NCBI RefSeq assembly: GCF_039535095.1
Contig: NZ_BAAAWN010000001.1
Coordinates: forward strand, 4,030,001-4,094,000
DNA from: Arthrobacter ramosus
GTDB lineage: Bacteria > Actinomycetota > Actinomycetes > Actinomycetales > Micrococcaceae
DNA: 64,000 bases
Direction of reading: 5' to 3'
The translations under genes and the position numbers were made by a program. Below, one piece after another: positions 8,700 to 17,568 of the stretch (position 1 is the stretch's first letter; each line of letters starts with the position of its first letter). The notes beneath the pieces are model-generated. The model saw only the letters and a list, made by a program, of their open reading frames with translations, was not told where the DNA came from and did not search any database.

Positions 8700-9461
8700 T
8701 TATCCCGTTTGGCGGTCGCCGCGGCCGGCCAGGCCCATGAACATCGTCTTGTGCAACACGTCCACGTGCCGCCGCGATACCTCCACCGCGCCGCGATCGT
8801 CGCCGACCCGAAGGGCGTTCACTAGCGCAACGTGGTCCCGATTGGACTCATGGAGAAATTCGATCGGATACGGGATGAAGTATGCGTAGAGCTCCGCCAA
8901 TGCCTCGTTGTAGGCCTCGACCGCAGCTCCCAAGCCCGAGCACACCGCGACAAGCCGATGAAACATCTCGTCGGCCTGGTGATACTCCGACCAATTGGTC
9001 GATCCGGCCATTTCATGGGTAAGCCGCTCGAGCTCATCAAGTTGTGCCGCCGTGGCATTGACTGCAGCGAAGTGGGTGACCGCGCATTCGAACAGCAGCC
9101 GACGGTCCACCAGCCGGTTCACCGCAAGGGATTCTGCGGGCGACGCAGCGAGCTGCTTTAGCACGTTCTGCGGTGGCTCGTCCGCGACAAAGGTGCCGCC
9201 CCCGCGTCCGCGCCGCCGGACAACGACGCCCTGATCAGCAAGGCTTGCCAAGGCCCTGCGAGCGGTGATCGGGCTAACCGATAGGCCCAGCGCGACGTCT
9301 TGCTGGTCGGGCAGCTTCTCCCCCGGCTGAAGCAGCCCCAAGGATATGGCCATGCCGATCCGCAGCCGCACGGCGTCGATTGCGCTCCTGCGGTCGATTC
9401 CGAGCAAAGGGGCAGCATCGATGGGTGAGTCGCCGGTGGCGTCCTCGAGCTGACGGGTCAT
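8700..9461 (-). CDS. GntR-family regulator, FCD subfamily
   Basis: 253 residues from the ATG at 9461. The winged helix (LLQPGEKLPDQQDVALGLSV, then SPITARRALASLADQG) is followed by an all-helical FCD effector domain with the metal/ligand histidines in DEMFHRLV, SNRDHVALV and RRHVDVLH. Transcribed away from the carbon-nitrogen hydrolase gene; between them lies the perfect palindrome at 9503-9515, the kind of site FadR/FCD proteins bind. It likely controls the hydrolase-APC-hydrolase-NCS1 genes to its right and itself. Effector unknown; probably the transported compound or its product. Confidence 0.9.
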   Translation of the reverse strand: MTRQLEDATGDSPIDAAPLLGIDRRSAIDAVRLRIGMAISLGLLQPGEKLPDQQDVALGLSVSPITARRALASLADQGVVVRRRGRGGGTFVADEPPQNVLKQLAASPAESLAVNRLVDRRLLFECAVTHFAAVNATAAQLDELERLTHEMAGSTNWSEYHQADEMFHRLVAVCSGLGAAVEAYNEALAELYAYFIPYPIEFLHESNRDHVALVNALRVGDDRGAVEVSRRHVDVLHKTMFMGLAGRGDRQTG

Positions 9462-9502
9462 ATCCGCTACTTTACGGGGCAAAATCCACCTTCCTTTTAT
9501 TT

Positions 9503-9515
9503 GATCATTATGATC
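9503..9515. promoter_or_regulatory. GntR-type operator between divergent genes
   Basis: GATCAT-T-ATGATC, a perfect 6-bp-arm palindrome, extended to 7 of 8 matches by flanking bases. It sits between the GntR gene and the hydrolase gene. A TAATAT box at 9516-9521 directly follows and could be the -10 of the rightward promoter, so a bound regulator would block it. Confidence 0.65.
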
Positions 9516-9554
9516 TAATATGAGGCGAGTCACAACGACAACGTGGAGAAACCA

Positions 9555-10433
9555 TTGCAACGCATCCTTCCCCTCATCGCCGCCCAAGCGTCACCCCGGC
9601 TGATCGGCGAGCCGATCGAGGCTTTCGCCGCCGAGGTCGCCGCCGCCGTCGCGATCCAACCGCATAGCAAGCTTGTGGTCTTCCCCGAGCTGCACTTGTT
9701 CGGGGATTCCAACCCGGACCTGCAGCGCACGGAAGTGCTGCAGGACTCAGCCGAGCCGCTGGACGGCCCCCGCGTCAACGAGCTGCGGCAGCTCGCAGCG
9801 GATTTGGGTATCTGGCTGGTCCCGGGCAGCGTCTGCGAACGAGGCCCCGAGGGGCAATTGTTCAATACCCAGTTGGTCCTTTCCCCGGAAGGCGAGCTTG
9901 CCGGCTACTACCGAAAGGTCTTTCCTTGGCGCCCCTTTGAGCCCTACGATCCTGGCGATCGATTCACGACCGTTGACCTGGAGGGGATCGGCAGGGTGGG
10001 CCTGAACATTTGCTACGACGCATGGTTTCCCGAGGTAACCCGCCAACTGGCGTGGATGGGCGCCGAGGTCATCCTTAATGTCGTCAAGACCACGACGCCG
10101 GACCGCAAGCAAGAACTCGTCCTTGCCAAGGCAAATGCGATTGTGAACCAGGTCTTCATGGTCAGCGTCAATTGCGCTGGCCCTACAGGCAAAGGCCTCA
10201 GCCTGATCGTCGACCCCGAGGGGAACACCATAGCGGAGGCCGACGACGACGCCCCCACCCTTCTCGCCCCGGAACTGGACCTCTCCGCCGTCGAGCATGT
10301 CCGCACGCACGGGACTGAGAACCTCAACCGTCCCTGGTCCCAATTCCGTCCCGGCGAACCGGCCATCGAGCTGCCCGTCTACCAAGGCCGCATCGACCCG
10401 ACTACTTGGACCCCGCGGTCCTCCAACTCCTAA
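9555..10433 (+). CDS. Carbon-nitrogen hydrolase (nitrilase superfamily)
   Basis: 292 residues. The catalytic triad of the superfamily is present: Glu in VVFPELHLFG, Lys in YYRKVFPW, Cys in NICYDAWFPE. These enzymes cleave nitriles, amides or N-carbamoyl groups. I chose the TTG at 9555 because GGAG lies 6 bases upstream; a GTG at 9543 in the same frame has no ribosome site. It is followed 10 bp later by an APC permease and then by a second, distinct nitrilase-superfamily gene. Substrate class cannot be decided, but amino-acid amides or carbamoyl compounds fit the permease neighbours. Confidence 0.88.
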   Translation: MQRILPLIAAQASPRLIGEPIEAFAAEVAAAVAIQPHSKLVVFPELHLFGDSNPDLQRTEVLQDSAEPLDGPRVNELRQLAADLGIWLVPGSVCERGPEGQLFNTQLVLSPEGELAGYYRKVFPWRPFEPYDPGDRFTTVDLEGIGRVGLNICYDAWFPEVTRQLAWMGAEVILNVVKTTTPDRKQELVLAKANAIVNQVFMVSVNCAGPTGKGLSLIVDPEGNTIAEADDDAPTLLAPELDLSAVEHVRTHGTENLNRPWSQFRPGEPAIELPVYQGRIDPTTWTPRSSNS

Positions 10434-10443
10434 GGAACCACCG

Positions 10444-11793
10444 GTGACTACGCAACCGAGCCTCACGCGCGCCCTGAAACTGCCCTCGCTGGTCCTGTTC
10501 GGGCTGGCCTACCTGACCCCGCTCATCGTGCTGGCGATATTCGGCGTGATCGCCGAAGCCACCGGCGGAGCATCGCCGTCCGCCTATCTGGTGGCGATGG
10601 TCGCCATGCTCTTCACCGCGCAGAGTTACGGACGCATGGCTGTCGCCTATCCCGTGGCCGGGTCCGCGTACACCTATATCAGGCGCTCCATCGATTCCCG
10701 GATCGGATTCCTGGCCGGTTGGGCTGTCCTGCTGGACTACCTGTTCCTGCCGATGGTCATCTGGCTAATCGGGGGCTCCTACCTCACGGCGCAGTTCCCC
10801 GACATTCCCATCGGGGTCTGGATCGTCGCGTTCATCGCCATCACCACACTGCTCAACGTGGTTGGCGTCAAGGTGGCGGACAAGGCCAACTACCTGCTGA
10901 TGGCTTTTCAGCTTCTGGTGATAGTCCTCTTCGTTGCCTTGTCCGTTGGAACCCTGGTCTCAACCTCCGGCGCGAGCGCCCTGGTCAGCACCGCTCCCTT
11001 CTTCAACGACACGTCGAGCTTCGACAAGATCACCGCCGGAGCCGCCATCGCCGCGTACTCGTTCCTTGGCTTCGACGCAGTGTCGACCCTCACCGAAGAG
11101 ACCATCGAGCCGAAGAAGACGGTGCCGAAAGCGATCATGCTCGTCGCACTCATCGGCGGGGCGATCTTCGTCGTCGTGTCATACACGACCCAGCTCATCC
11201 ACCCCGGCGGGGTGTTCGACGATTCGGCCTCGGCGGCGTCGGACATTGCCCTGAAGATCGGCGGGCAATTCTTCGGCGCGGTTTTCCTGGCCGGACTCGT
11301 GGTGTCCCAGTTTGCCTCCGGACTCGCGGCACAGGCCAGCGCCTCACGACTGCTCTACGCAATGGGCCGGGATTCAGTCCTGCCGAAGAAGGTCTTCGGG
11401 GCGTTGAACAAGTCCTTCCACACGCCGGTGTTCAACCTGGTCATCACCGGGGCGGTGGGACTCATCGCCATGTTCCTGGACGTTGCCACGTCGACGTCGT
11501 TCATCAACTTCGGCGCCTTTACGGCCTTCACGCTCGTCAACATATCGGTCATTGCCTACTACCTGCGCCAACGACGCTCGGGGCACCGGCTCAGCGTATT
11601 GTTCTACGTGGTCATGCCGGCGATCGGCGCCATCATCGACGGCTTCCTGCTCACCCAGCTGGATTCGAATGCCATCACGCTCGGGCTGATCTGGCTCTGC
11701 GTCGGCGTCGTTGTACTGGGCATTATCACCAAGGGGTTCCGGAAGGCACCGCCGGAAATGGTGATGGAGGAAAAAGAAGCCGCCCTGGTGTGA
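10444..11793 (+). CDS. APC-family amino acid permease
   Basis: 449 residues, about 12 membrane segments. The first helix region LPSLVLFGLAYLTPL and the FLGFDAVSTLTEETIEPKKTVP segment are diagnostic for APC transporters, as is RLLYAMGRDSVLP. The GTG at 10444 is preceded by AAGGA at 8 bases; the longer frame overlaps the hydrolase gene and is not used. It lies between two carbon-nitrogen hydrolase genes, so it probably brings in their substrate or exports or imports the amine or amino acid product. Confidence 0.92.
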   Translation: MTTQPSLTRALKLPSLVLFGLAYLTPLIVLAIFGVIAEATGGASPSAYLVAMVAMLFTAQSYGRMAVAYPVAGSAYTYIRRSIDSRIGFLAGWAVLLDYLFLPMVIWLIGGSYLTAQFPDIPIGVWIVAFIAITTLLNVVGVKVADKANYLLMAFQLLVIVLFVALSVGTLVSTSGASALVSTAPFFNDTSSFDKITAGAAIAAYSFLGFDAVSTLTEETIEPKKTVPKAIMLVALIGGAIFVVVSYTTQLIHPGGVFDDSASAASDIALKIGGQFFGAVFLAGLVVSQFASGLAAQASASRLLYAMGRDSVLPKKVFGALNKSFHTPVFNLVITGAVGLIAMFLDVATSTSFINFGAFTAFTLVNISVIAYYLRQRRSGHRLSVLFYVVMPAIGAIIDGFLLTQLDSNAITLGLIWLCVGVVVLGIITKGFRKAPPEMVMEEKEAALV

Positions 11794-11839
11794 CGACAGA
11801 TCACGGCGTGCTGCCGGAACACTGAGAAATGAGGACTGC

Positions 11840-12640
11840 GTGCGCATCACCCTAGCCCAGATCGATTCCGGCACGGACGTCGACCGCAACCTCGACCTCA
11901 TCGCGGATTACTGTGCCCGGGCCGCCCGCGAGGGCTCTGACCTCATCGTGTTTCCGGAGTACTCGAGCTATGAGAAAAGCCGGGTGGACCAGAGCTTCGT
12001 GGACATGGCCGAACCCCTTGACGGCCCGGTGGCTGCCAAGCTCCAGGCGACGGCGGCACGCTACGGGATCGCCGTCGTCGCGGGCCTCCTGGAAGCGTCC
12101 CGGGAACGGGACGGATCCGGGGAGCGGGACCGGGCCTTCAACACGTTGTTGGCCATCGGTCCGGACGGTTCCCGCCTTGCAGGCTACCGGAAGATCCACC
12201 TGTTTGACTGCCAAGGATTCCGCGAATCGGACTACATCAAAGCCGCGCCTGAGCCAGTGCCTGTCACTTTTTCCTGCGGCGGCATGACCTTCGGATTGAT
12301 GACCTGCTACGACCTGCGCTTCCCCGAGTTGGCGCGCATCCTGGCCGATGCGGGGGCCGAGGTGCTCCTCGTCTGCTCCTCATGGGTTCCCGGCACGGCC
12401 AAGACCGAGCAATGGGCCACGTTGGCCAAGGCCCGGGCAATCGAGAACGGCGTGTACGTGGCGGCGGTCTCCCAGACTCCGCCGGTGTCCATCGGCTACA
12501 GCATGCTCATTGACCCCCTGGGAACTGTCCTGCATGGCCTCGGCACGGAGCCGGCCACCGCGACGCTGGACATTTCACCGGATGCCGTCCAGGCAGCCCG
12601 GGAGCAGTTCCCCACATGGCGGCACCACCGGATCCACTAG
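11840..12640 (+). CDS. Carbon-nitrogen hydrolase (Nit-type)
   Basis: 266 residues, GTG start with GAGG seven bases upstream. Triad Glu in IVFPEYSSYE, Lys in GYRKIHLFD, Cys in MTCYDLRFPE. The CYDLRFPEL block is close to Nit1/Nit2 omega-amidase or deaminated-glutathione-amidase types. It differs clearly from the hydrolase at 9555, so the locus encodes two separate specificities. It is 46 bp after the APC permease and 82 bp before the second NCS1 permease. Confidence 0.9.
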   Translation: MRITLAQIDSGTDVDRNLDLIADYCARAAREGSDLIVFPEYSSYEKSRVDQSFVDMAEPLDGPVAAKLQATAARYGIAVVAGLLEASRERDGSGERDRAFNTLLAIGPDGSRLAGYRKIHLFDCQGFRESDYIKAAPEPVPVTFSCGGMTFGLMTCYDLRFPELARILADAGAEVLLVCSSWVPGTAKTEQWATLAKARAIENGVYVAAVSQTPPVSIGYSMLIDPLGTVLHGLGTEPATATLDISPDAVQAAREQFPTWRHHRIH

Positions 12641-12722
12641 GAATCTCGTGACCTCTTCTAGGCCGCCCCACTCTGTGCTAAACCAAAGTCAAGATGCACC
12701 CACGCATCGAAGGAGAAGCGCC

Positions 12723-14174
12723 ATGAGCACTACCACGGACAAAGGATCGGGCCGCGGACTGGAGGTCCGGTCGATCGACTACGTTCCATTGAACGAGCGG
12801 CACGGCAAGGTCTCGCACATCGGGCCGTTGTGGTTTGTCAGCAATGCCCAGATCGCCACCCTGGCGGTGGGGCTGATCAGCATCACCACCGGCGGCAACC
12901 TGATCTGGTCGCTGCTCGCGATCGCCATCGGGGTGCTCGTCGGCACACTGTTCATGGCGGCGCACTCCTCGCAGGGCCCCCAGCTCGGCCTGCCACAGAT
13001 GATCCAGTCCCGGCCGCAGTTCGGCTATATCGGCGCCCTGCTGGTTTGGCTCTTCGCCTATCTGCAGTACGCGGGCTTCAACATCTTCAACACCATCCTG
13101 GCCGGCCAAGCCATCGCGGAGTCGGTGAACTTCGGATCCCAAAACCTGTGGTTCTGGGTGGTCACCATTCTTGCCGTCGTCATCGCCTTGTTCGGCTACG
13201 ACCTCATCCACGCGTTTGAGCGCTACCTGACGTACCTGACCATCGTCATGCTGGCGCTGCTCACCATTGCAGCCGTAAAGCTGGCCATACCCGCCGGTGC
13301 ATACAACCTGGCCGACTTCCATCTGGTGCCGTTCCTGGGTCAGCTGGGGGTTGCGGCCGGCTACCAGATCTCCTGGGCCATCTACGTCTCGGACTACTCC
13401 CGCTACCTCCCGCCGTCCAGCGGACGGGGCACCTTCCGGTGGACGTTCTGGGGCAGCGCCCTCGGCGGCATTTGGGTGATGTTCTTGGGCGCCTACATTG
13501 GCGCCGCAGCCGGGGAGAACTTCGAAACCATCGGCTCGATCAAATCCACGGCCGACCAGCTCTTCGGCGGATTCGGCGGCATCGCGCTGTTCGTCGCCGC
13601 GTTGGGCTTGCTTTCCGTGACTGCCTTGAACATGTACGGAGGATCGCTGACCCTCATATCGTCCATCGACAGCCTGCGGCAGATCCGTCCGACGCTGAGG
13701 ATCCGGATCATCACCATCTCCATCACCGCCCTCATTTCCGTGGTCCTGGCGAACCTTGCCTCTGCCGACTTCCTCGCCAACTTCAACGACTTCCTGCTGC
13801 TGGTGCTGTACTTCTTCATTCCGTGGACCGCGGTCAACCTCACCGACTACTTCATCGTCCGCAAGGGCCACTACGCCATCGCAGAGATCTTCAAGCCGGA
13901 CGGGATCTACCGACGCTGGGGCTGGGCCGGCATCATCTCCTACCTCGTCGGCTTTGTGTTGATGATTCCATTCTTCTCCGCCGGCAAGCTCTTCGTCGGA
14001 TTCATAGCCCATGCCCTTGACGGCGCCGATATCTCGCTGTTTATTGGGCTCCCCGTCTCCGCTGGGCTGTATTGGCTGATGACCCGGCGTATCGACGTCG
14101 AGGCAGAGACCCGCTTGGCCAAGGCAGAAGCCGACGCCCTGGAGGCGGCCGCGCACGACCACATATTGCCGTAG
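12723..14174 (+). CDS. NCS1 purine-cytosine permease-like transporter (second copy)
   Basis: 483 residues; N-terminus RSIDYVPLNERHGK, then SSQGPQLGLPQM, YVSDYSRYLPP and IPWTAVNLTDYF, the same order of motifs as the permease at 7083-8564. ATG at 12723 with GGAG seven bases upstream. About 12 membrane segments and a charged cytoplasmic tail. It closes the plus-strand hydrolase/permease series. Paralogy with the first permease suggests duplicated uptake of related N-heterocycles, each under a different regulator. Confidence 0.92.
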   Translation: MSTTTDKGSGRGLEVRSIDYVPLNERHGKVSHIGPLWFVSNAQIATLAVGLISITTGGNLIWSLLAIAIGVLVGTLFMAAHSSQGPQLGLPQMIQSRPQFGYIGALLVWLFAYLQYAGFNIFNTILAGQAIAESVNFGSQNLWFWVVTILAVVIALFGYDLIHAFERYLTYLTIVMLALLTIAAVKLAIPAGAYNLADFHLVPFLGQLGVAAGYQISWAIYVSDYSRYLPPSSGRGTFRWTFWGSALGGIWVMFLGAYIGAAAGENFETIGSIKSTADQLFGGFGGIALFVAALGLLSVTALNMYGGSLTLISSIDSLRQIRPTLRIRIITISITALISVVLANLASADFLANFNDFLLLVLYFFIPWTAVNLTDYFIVRKGHYAIAEIFKPDGIYRRWGWAGIISYLVGFVLMIPFFSAGKLFVGFIAHALDGADISLFIGLPVSAGLYWLMTRRIDVEAETRLAKAEADALEAAAHDHILP

Positions 14175-14192
14175 CACCGTTCTAGACGGGGA

Positions 14193-15767
14193 TCACGCGG
14201 TGGCGATGACCGTGGACGTCGCCAAAACGTTGCCGGACTTGTCCAAAGCCTCGACGGCGGCCCTCGGCGCGGCGGCCACCGCCGTCGACGTTTCAAAGCC
14301 CCGACGCGGAACCGTCACTGCCTCGGACAGGGACCCGGGGCCGGCTCCGGTCAGGAACCTCCACTTGGCAACCTCGGTTGCGCCGTTCCAGCTGGTGTAA
14401 AGCTGCATGGTGGACCCATTGCCGGGCACCGCGGCCAGGTCGGGGACGGTGTCCGGCCGGCCTGTCCATGGCGAGCGGTAGGTGCGGTAAGAGGCGTCGC
14501 CCAGTCCTGTCGCCTCGAATACCGCCTTCCCATCGGGAGTGAATTCCGTAGCCGCGGGGTCCGCTCCCCAGCCCACCAGGACGTGCCCGTTGTCCAGGAA
14601 CTGCAGGTTCCCTTCGGCGTCGCCCCGGTGGCCGCCCCTGCTGAACTCCTGCCTGACGACGGCGGTGCGCGCCTTTTCGTCAACGGAGAGGAGAAGCCCG
14701 CGCGACGTCCCGGTGGTCCCTTGGTTGTAATGGTTGTCGAACATGCTGATGATGCCGTTGGGCCGGCGTCGAACATCATGCTGCCAAGCGAAGACAGCTT
14801 CCGGAGTCATCGAGAAGTCGCTGCGTTTCCCGCCCAAACGCCAGCGGATCTTCCCATCCGAGCGGCCGATCAAATAGGCGGTGTGCGTGTGGCGGGACGA
14901 AACAAGGAGTGCGTCTCCGCTCTCGTCCACGGAATTGAGGTGGAAAGGATCGAACGCTTTCGTGGCGTCGGAGCCGTCGGCCTTGGGGTTGTCGGACGGG
15001 CGCACATAGGACTCAGTCAGGTCGATGTGGTCCGAGGCCGTCCAGTCGAAGAGGACCTTAGCGGAACGGATGCCGATTTCCTGGACATGGCAATCAAACA
15101 TGTAGCCCTGCGCAGGTCCGCCCACCGACGTCAGGTCGTGCTGGACGGTCGGGTAGGAGATCATCAACGCCGTCCCGGCGGGGGTGATGGTGAACTCATG
15201 CAGATCCGCTTGGAGCCCGTTGCCTGTGTTCACTTCGGCCACGGTGCGGTAGTGGACGTCCCTAACGACGCCCTTTCCTGCACCATGTCCACCGGTTCCG
15301 ATTCCCGTCCAATAAGTCAGTACCGCTTGGCCTTCGAAGGCTTGCACGCGAAGGTCCGTTACGCCGGAACCTGTGGGTTCCATCCATATCGGTTCCCCGT
15401 GGTTGTCCATGATCAGCCCGTTGGTGCCGTGGCCCATCGGTCCCACGAACAGCAGTCCAGCGCCCGTAGGCCCGGTAGCCCAACTGGCAACGCGGGCAGC
15501 GGTCAAAGCGGTGGAAACGAAGCTGCGGATCGCAGGGGCGGAAGCCGTGCTGCCCGCCGACGGCGAGGGTGACGCCACCGGCGTCGGTGTGGCTGCGCTG
15601 ACCGGGGCCGTGCCTCCGGGCAATACGCCTGTCCTGGCGATGCCGAGTCCGGCGAGCAATCCCGCGCCTGCCATCCCCGCACCGCCAAGGAACCCGCGCC
15701 GGCTCAACCTGAAGTGGGACTCACGGTCGTCCCGCTCACCACTCCCAGACTCCGTATTCTGCTCCAC
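14193..15767 (-). CDS. Tat-exported arylsulfotransferase-family protein
   Basis: Twin-arginine signal near the N-terminus: SRRGFLGGAG followed by a hydrophobic stretch and Ala-rich cleavage region. The body has repeated propeller-like strands and the signature of the arylsulfotransferase (ASST-like) family: FDPFHLNSVD, SSRHTHTAYLI, IRWRLGGKRSDF, FAWQHDVRR and FDNHYN. The family may transfer sulfate between phenols, but many members are uncharacterised. The start is uncertain: the GTG at 15767 leaves a plausible 20-residue leader before the arginine pair; the ATG at 15878 would add 37 unlikely residues. No sulfatase or sulfate transport gene is near. Confidence 0.8.
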   Translation of the reverse strand: MEQNTESGSGERDDRESHFRLSRRGFLGGAGMAGAGLLAGLGIARTGVLPGGTAPVSAATPTPVASPSPSAGSTASAPAIRSFVSTALTAARVASWATGPTGAGLLFVGPMGHGTNGLIMDNHGEPIWMEPTGSGVTDLRVQAFEGQAVLTYWTGIGTGGHGAGKGVVRDVHYRTVAEVNTGNGLQADLHEFTITPAGTALMISYPTVQHDLTSVGGPAQGYMFDCHVQEIGIRSAKVLFDWTASDHIDLTESYVRPSDNPKADGSDATKAFDPFHLNSVDESGDALLVSSRHTHTAYLIGRSDGKIRWRLGGKRSDFSMTPEAVFAWQHDVRRRPNGIISMFDNHYNQGTTGTSRGLLLSVDEKARTAVVRQEFSRGGHRGDAEGNLQFLDNGHVLVGWGADPAATEFTPDGKAVFEATGLGDASYRTYRSPWTGRPDTVPDLAAVPGNGSTMQLYTSWNGATEVAKWRFLTGAGPGSLSEAVTVPRRGFETSTAVAAAPRAAVEALDKSGNVLATSTVIATA

Positions 15768-15889
15768 CCCCTCAGGATAGAACCGGAACACAGTGCGGAA
15801 ACCGGACAGAAGCTGCAAGTTTGCTGTAAGAGGGCGGGGCGGGAACTCAGTGTGTGGTGCGGGCTGTCCGGGCGTCACGCAGAGCAGGA

Positions 15890-16300
15890 TTATCGGCTGG
15901 CTTGGGCGTGCGCGGCTTCGTAGTCCTGGTCTCTGACGGGTTCAAGCCACGTGGCGCTCTCCCCGTTGTCGTGCTCCACCAAAGCCAGGTGGCACATCAT
16001 GTTGTCTTGGGTGGCGCCGTGCCAGTGTTCCTCGCCGGGCGGCGTGTGGACCGTGTCCCCTGCGCGCATGAGGATCACACTCCCGTCCCGGCTAGCAACG
16101 AATCCGACGCCGTCGGTGCAGTGCAAGGTCTGGCCAAGGGGGTGGGAATGCCAGTTCGTACGGGCGCCGGGGGTGAAGCGGACCATCGCCGCCACGAGAC
16201 GCGAAGGGGCCTCGCCGTTGTGGAGGGAGTTGAGGTAGACATCTCCCGTGAACCTCTCCTGCGGGGCTTTGGCCGTGGGGGTAGGGGGAACGAGCTTCAT
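15890..16300 (-). CDS. Small cupin-domain protein
   Basis: 136 residues forming a single cupin barrel. Metal-binding motif 1 is visible as TNWHSHPLGQTLH and motif 2 as PGEEHWHGA. AAGGA lies upstream of the ATG. Members of this group (often next to quinone oxidoreductases or regulators) are stand-alone enzymes or ligand-binding proteins of unknown reaction. It is about 100 bp downstream of the oxidoreductase gene on the same strand and may share its transcript. Confidence 0.88.
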   Translation of the reverse strand: MKLVPPTPTAKAPQERFTGDVYLNSLHNGEAPSRLVAAMVRFTPGARTNWHSHPLGQTLHCTDGVGFVASRDGSVILMRAGDTVHTPPGEEHWHGATQDNMMCHLALVEHDNGESATWLEPVRDQDYEAAHAQASR

Positions 16301-16402
16301 CGTGTCTTCCTTTCGCTAGTGCCGTGATTGACTGATTCAAGAAAACCAGTCCCCGCGTCCGCGTGGGAGTGCCTGTTATACCGGGTACTGCCAGTGCCTG
16401 CT

Positions 16403-17467
16403 TCAGTAGCCTTGGGCTTCTTGGATGGTGATGGCGATTTTCCCGCGCACTTTGCCGGCGTCGAAATAGCGCATGGCGTCCGGAACCTGCTCCAGAGGAT
16501 AGCTGCGGTCGACAGTCGGGGTGAGGGTTCCGGCGTCGATGAGCCCGGCAAGATATTCGAGGTCTGCAGCGCCTTGCGTCGCCATGACCATGGCGAACCG
16601 CTGACTGATGAACGGAGACAGCGCCAGTGCCATGAATTGCCTGTCCATACTGCCCGTCCAGGAGCCGCCTTCTTCGCCGCCGGTGATAACGGCCGTGCCG
16701 GTAGGGGTGAGAGCCCGGCGGAGGCGAGCCAGGGTGGGGTTTCCGGCGATATCCAGGATCAGGTCATAGTGTTCAGTGCCGTCGGCGAAGTCCTGCTTGG
16801 TGTAGTCGAGGACGTGGTCGGCGCCGAGCGAGCGCACCAGGTCCATTTTGGCTGTACTGCAAACGCCGGTGACCTCGGCCCCGGCTGCTTTGGCGAGCTG
16901 AACAGCGTAACTGCCTACTCCGCCCGAGGCGCCAAGGATCAGCACCTTCTGTCCCGGCGCTACCTGGCCCGCGGCGCGAAGAGCCTGCAGCGCAGTGCAG
17001 GCGGAAACCGGGACCACCGAGGCCTGTTCGAAACTGATGTTCGCCGGTTTGAGCGCGAGCTGGCTTTCGCGGGCCGTCGCGTACTCGGCGAAAGTGCCCT
17101 TCCCGACCCCGAAGACGTGGTCCCCGACGGCGAACCGGGTCACTGCCGCTCCGACCGCCATGACCGTGCCTGCCAGGTCCAGCCCGGGGACGGGGTTTTT
17201 CGGGGCGCGGATGCCGAAGGCCAGGCGCAGCGCGTAGGGCAGGCCCCGGGTTACATGCCAGGTCCCCCGGTCGAGGCCCGCGGCGTGGACCCGAACCAGC
17301 ACCTCGTTTTCGGCAATCTTCGGCGTGGGAATCTGCGCCATGTGCAGGACGTCGGCGGAGCCGTAAGCCTCCTGCACGATGGCCCGCATCGTGCCGGACG
17401 CATGCGGCTGCGCCGCGGGCGAGCCGCCCGAAATCGGAGTCTCCGCAGCATGCTGACCAGAGGTCAT
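16403..17467 (-). CDS. NADP-dependent quinone-oxidoreductase-like enzyme (MDR superfamily)
   Basis: 354 residues. GroES-like N-terminal domain (PKIAENEVLVRVHAAGLDRG, PGLDLAGTV) and Rossmann domain with LGASGGVGSYAVQLAKAAGAEV. No zinc-ligand cysteines of classic alcohol dehydrogenases are seen, so it belongs with zinc-free quinone reductase / NADP oxidoreductases. Divergent from a TetR regulator; the tandem operator at 17505-17545 lies between the starts, so it is the probable main target of that regulator. Likely detoxifies a quinone or reactive carbonyl compound. Confidence 0.9.
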   Translation of the reverse strand: MTSGQHAAETPISGGSPAAQPHASGTMRAIVQEAYGSADVLHMAQIPTPKIAENEVLVRVHAAGLDRGTWHVTRGLPYALRLAFGIRAPKNPVPGLDLAGTVMAVGAAVTRFAVGDHVFGVGKGTFAEYATARESQLALKPANISFEQASVVPVSACTALQALRAAGQVAPGQKVLILGASGGVGSYAVQLAKAAGAEVTGVCSTAKMDLVRSLGADHVLDYTKQDFADGTEHYDLILDIAGNPTLARLRRALTPTGTAVITGGEEGGSWTGSMDRQFMALALSPFISQRFAMVMATQGAADLEYLAGLIDAGTLTPTVDRSYPLEQVPDAMRYFDAGKVRGKIAITIQEAQGY

Positions 17468-17504
17468 GGCCGTTCCTTTCCAGTCAATGGGGTGCGTAGC
17501 TTTT

Positions 17505-17545
17505 CGTACGCTGTACTAAAAGAGATTATCGTACAATGTACTAAA
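17505..17545. promoter_or_regulatory. Tandem TetR operator between divergent genes
   Basis: CGTACGCTGTACTAAA (17505-17520) and CGTACAATGTACTAAA (17530-17545) are 16-bp direct copies with two differences, 25 bp apart. Each contains a GTAC-N3-GTAC dyad; in the second copy the arms GTACA/TGTAC are perfect. Placed in the 101-bp gap between the oxidoreductase and TetR genes. Confidence 0.7.
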
Positions 17546-17568
17546 CCGCTAGAGCCCAAGGAGTCCCG

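Noticed and set aside
12678..14177. Minus-strand open frame of about 500 codons opposite the second NCS1 permease
   Set aside because: It is the mirror of a well supported permease gene; the translation is charge-rich with no domain, a known effect in high-GC DNA.
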